DNA of 37,056 bases, taken from positions 1-37,056 of the forward strand of contig JBDTVG010000227.1 in NCBI GenBank assembly GCA_040007395.1, written 5' to 3'. How positions within the stretch are numbered: position 1 is the first letter of the stretch; each line of letters begins with the position of its first letter. Both the position numbers and the translations under genes were made by a program. The notes below the pieces were generated by a model. It did no database searches. It was not told where the DNA came from and was given only the letters and a program-made list of their open reading frames with translations. This document shows, one piece after another, positions 34,332 through 37,056 of this stretch. Origin of the DNA: DATGFK01 sp040007395 (GTDB taxonomy: Bacteria; Chloroflexota; Anaerolineae; Aggregatilineales; UBA2796).

Positions 34332-35027
34332 ATGGTTGATACAATTGACAAAGGTACGGGGCGTACTGTACGACTATGCTTGGTTACAGTACGTACTAGC
34401 CGAGATGTTTTTAATAGCCTTGATTTAAGCAAGGTTGATTCCGCGGCCTGTCTAAAAGTGTTGAATGCTTCCGTGTCAAAAAGCCCTGCTGAATTGGTTC
34501 AGTTCGACCAGTCCTAGAATTTAATATGGTTGATCCACGCTTTGTGAAGGAAGCCGATGTGTTATCAGGGCTTGACCAACGGTCTAATCTAATGGAACTT
34601 AGTCCGTCAGAATTTGAGTCGCTGATCACTAATTTGTTCAGAAAATGAGCTTGGAAACCAGACAGACACAAGCGTCATGCGAGGTGGTGTTGACTGTGTT
34701 GCCTTTGATCCGTGCCCCATTTTTGGCGGCAAAGTGGTTATCCAAGCAAAACGTTATAAGCACACAGTTGGTGTTAGTGCAGTTCGCGATCTATTTGGCA
34801 CAATGCAAAATGAAGGCGCGTCAAAAGGTATTCTAGTTACAACAAGTGGCTTTGGGAAATCATCTTTTGAATTCGCGAATGGAAAACCCCTTGAATTGCT
34901 AGATGGAAGCAATCTCCTCTATCTTTTAGCGCAACACGCAGGCATAGAGGCAAAGATTGAGCCGCCGGAAACTTGGAAATATCCGCTTGCGGATCTTTCT
35001 GAAGAAGTGCCGTATACACGGAATTAA
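34332..35027 (+). pseudogene. Mrr-type restriction endonuclease pseudogene
   Basis: Joined over frames, this reads VRTSRDVFNSLDLSKVDS and SVSKSPAELV, shifts to VRPVLEFNMVDPRFVKEADV and MELSPSEFESLITNLF, and shifts again to LETRQTQAS. A third shift leads to GGVDCVAFDPCPIFGGKVVI then QAKRYK and LFGTMQNEGASKGILVTTSG. D in GGVD and QAK are the PD-(D/E)xK nuclease residues of the Mrr fold. Three frameshifts are needed: near 34496, an A-run near 34645, and near 34678; the second and third each look like one missing base. The N-terminus is also incomplete. The last frame alone (34677-35027, 116 codons) is open and could be misannotated as a gene. Confidence 0.85.
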
Positions 35028-35042
35028 TGGCACTTCTCCAAA

Positions 35043-37056
35043 TTAACGACTGACCTTCGCCGCTTGCAACGCTTGCCATACGCGCTCTGGTGTGTACGGG
35101 ATCTGCGGAATCCATACGCCTGTTGCATCGTGGATCGCGCTAGCAAGGGCAGGGGCAACGCCATCCTTCGGGATTTCGGCAACAGCCTTCGCGCCAAAGG
35201 GGCCGGATGGCTCGAACGTTTCGACAAAGATCACGCGGGTTTCGGGCATTTCGTCGGCCTGATAGATCTTGTATTCGCCGAAGCGGGTTGCCAGCGGCGT
35301 ACCGTCGTCATCATAGATCATTTCCTCGCAGTGGGCATAGCCAAGCGCCTGAACCATGCCGCCTTCAACCTGTCCCGATGCCGTCAGCGGATTAATCGCG
35401 ATGCCGCAGTCTACCGCCATAACCAGTTTCTTGACGGTTACTTGTCCAGTTTCAGTGTCCACTTCGACTTCGACGTATTGGGCGGCAAACGGCGGTGGCG
35501 ACTCCAGCGACATGTGGCTGGCGGTTGCCATGATCTGATGCTGGTCGAACTGATGCAGCGAAGCCAACGCGACTTCAGCCAGTGTCACCGAACGGCCATC
35601 GGTGGCATGGACACATGAGTCGGCAAGGCGCAGATGTTCCAAGTCATCGACCTTGAGCAGTTGCCCCGCGACTTTCTGGATCTGCCAACGTACTCCTTCG
35701 GCGGCTTTCTTGACCGCACCACCGGAAATATAGGTGGTGCTGCTGGCATACGCGCCCGTATCGAACGGTGTGAAGTCTGTATCGGACGAGTACATGATAA
35801 TCTTATCGAGTCCAACACCCAGCGATTCCGCCGCAATCTGAGCTAGCACGGTATCTGAGCCTGTCCCCAAGTCGGTTGCGCCGACCATGACATTGAATGA
35901 GCCATCGTCATTGATTTTGATGCTGGCGGCTCCCATATCCAGTCCGGCAATAGCCGTGCCGTGCATACAGACTGCCATGCCCACGCCACGCTTGATCGTG
36001 CCAGTACCGGGATTGCCGCGCTTGCTGTGCCAGTCAATCGCCTGTGCGCCGAGATCGACGCACTGCGGCAGCGCCGAGGTCATGACGATTTGGGCGAAGC
36101 CTTCTCTGCCCTCGCCGAGCGCCTCTGCCAGCGACAACGGATCGCCCACTTTGATCCAATTTTTTGCCTTGAATTCCAACACATCCATGCCGAGTTTCTC
36201 AGCGATTTGCTCCATGTGGACTTCGAGTGCAAACAGGGCTTGCGGTGCGCCATAGCCACGATATGCGCCGGGGGTTGGAATGTTGGTGTAGCATACCTGA
36301 CAGTCGAAGCGTTTGTAGGGCGCGTTGTAAGTCGAGAGGCCGCGCAAACCGCTGACCGTCTGGACGGTCAGGCCATGTGTACCATAGGCTCCTGTATTGC
36401 CGAGGATGTACAATTCTTGCCCAGTGAGCGTGCCATCTTTCTTCACGCCAGTTTTGTAGCGCAAAATCTGCGGATGACGGGATCGAGCGCTGGTAAATTC
36501 CTGAGCGCGAGTGTATTCAAAACGGATCGGACGACCTGTTGCTATCGTGAGATGTGCGGCTAAGTCTTCGATCAGCATTTCCTGTTTGCCACCAAAGCCA
36601 CCGCCGATCCTCGGTTTGATCACCCGGATTCGTGCAATTGGCAGCCCGATCAGCGGCGCGACCATGCGGCGGACATGGAATGGAACCTGCGTGCTGGTGC
36701 GAATCACTAGGCGTTCATCTTCGTCCCAGTACGTGATCACAATATGTGGTTCGATAGAAGCCTGCTGTACCTGATGGACGCGATACTCACCCTCGATAAT
36801 ATAGTCGGCTTCCGCCCATGCCTGATCGCGTTCGCCCACTGAGGCATGAACCTCACACACGATATTGTGGCTGGCATCAAAAATGCCGGGTGCATCCAGC
36901 TCATCATGGATAATCGGCGCACGCCCACTGATCGCTTCTTCGGGGTCGAATACGGCAGGCAGCACTTCATATTCCACCTCAATCGCGTCAATGGCCTGCT
37001 GTGCCAACTCTGGAGTTTCGGCAGCAACCACCGCCACCCGATCCCCGACATGGCGC
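35043..37056 (-). CDS. Xanthine dehydrogenase-family molybdopterin-binding large subunit (partial)
   Basis: The frame is open to the window end, so the N-terminal part is missing; about 670 residues remain. Molybdenum-cofactor motifs are present: GGGFGGKQEMLIEDLAA, then PGAYRGYGAPQALFALE and GATDLGTGSDT. Near the C-terminus GPFGAKAVAEIPKDGVAPAL holds the likely catalytic glutamate (in AVAEIPKDG). The family oxidises purines, aldehydes or carbon monoxide with two further FeS and FAD subunits, not seen here. The substrate cannot be read. The stop lies 15 bp from the Mrr pseudogene. The apparent start at 37037 is an internal GTG; the frame continues upstream (RHVGDRVAVV). Confidence 0.92.
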   Translation of the reverse strand, partial: RHVGDRVAVVAAETPELAQQAIDAIEVEYEVLPAVFDPEEAISGRAPIIHDELDAPGIFDASHNIVCEVHASVGERDQAWAEADYIIEGEYRVHQVQQASIEPHIVITYWDEDERLVIRTSTQVPFHVRRMVAPLIGLPIARIRVIKPRIGGGFGGKQEMLIEDLAAHLTIATGRPIRFEYTRAQEFTSARSRHPQILRYKTGVKKDGTLTGQELYILGNTGAYGTHGLTVQTVSGLRGLSTYNAPYKRFDCQVCYTNIPTPGAYRGYGAPQALFALEVHMEQIAEKLGMDVLEFKAKNWIKVGDPLSLAEALGEGREGFAQIVMTSALPQCVDLGAQAIDWHSKRGNPGTGTIKRGVGMAVCMHGTAIAGLDMGAASIKINDDGSFNVMVGATDLGTGSDTVLAQIAAESLGVGLDKIIMYSSDTDFTPFDTGAYASSTTYISGGAVKKAAEGVRWQIQKVAGQLLKVDDLEHLRLADSCVHATDGRSVTLAEVALASLHQFDQHQIMATASHMSLESPPPFAAQYVEVEVDTETGQVTVKKLVMAVDCGIAINPLTASGQVEGGMVQALGYAHCEEMIYDDDGTPLATRFGEYKIYQADEMPETRVIFVETFEPSGPFGAKAVAEIPKDGVAPALASAIHDATGVWIPQIPYTPERVWQALQAAKVSR

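Overview
The window looks like chromosomal DNA of a non-model bacterium with mid-range GC, most likely a Chloroflexota (Anaerolineae-like) lineage. This placement is inferred from protein style only: a four-domain S1 protein, an S-box leader on metK, a DUF2089/DUF4097/SHOCT-type operon, a Ser/Thr kinase carrying a WSPDG beta-propeller, several signal-peptide proteins of unknown family, and frequent GTG and TTG starts. No rRNA, tRNA or CRISPR array was seen.

Layout. 1-6.4 kb, all minus strand: an ABC ATPase with an AbrB-like tail, a secreted protein, a receiver-histidine kinase hybrid, and a tight four-gene operon (DUF2089 regulator, DUF4097-like protein, tandem GNAT, SHOCT-like protein). 6.6-7.15 kb holds a decayed ISL3-type transposase. 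7.2-13.3 kb: an SDR-family gene, typA (minus), a secreted protein and a secreted TolB-like propeller; the last two are each preceded by a copy of the same ~130-bp upstream sequence. 13.3-17.5 kb is accessory in character: a frameshifted O-methyltransferase, a TIR-HEAT protein, a secreted protein with an alpha/beta hydrolase, and a divergent merR/TPMT pair sharing one MerR-type promoter-operator. 17.6-19.3 kb: metK under a complete SAM-I riboswitch (promoter, aptamer, terminator). 19.6-28.7 kb: the kinase-propeller, an IS4/IS701-like remnant with recognisable ends, two GT-C type glycosyltransferases, a pseudo-receiver protein, a Yip1-like membrane protein and a DUF402 protein. 28.8-34.3 kb: the S1 protein with a strong promoter and terminator, a HEAT-like protein, a GNAT, a STAS-like protein, cytidine deaminase and recO. 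34.3-37.06 kb: a multiply frameshifted Mrr-type endonuclease pseudogene and the truncated large subunit of a xanthine dehydrogenase-family molybdoenzyme running off the end.

How the genes work together. Housekeeping functions (translation: typA, S1 protein; methyl donor supply: metK; pyrimidine salvage and repair: cdd-recO) are interspersed with envelope and signalling genes. The clearest regulatory readings are the S-box control of metK, the MerR operator between 16381 and 16896, and a pair of identical 16-nt repeats around the promoter of the DUF2089 operon that could serve autoregulation. Four decayed genes show ongoing turnover. I see no complete, obviously new multi-gene system. The best candidates for closer study are the TIR-HEAT protein, the DUF2089 operon with its repeated short helical module, the ABC-AbrB fusion and the duplicated promoter segments.
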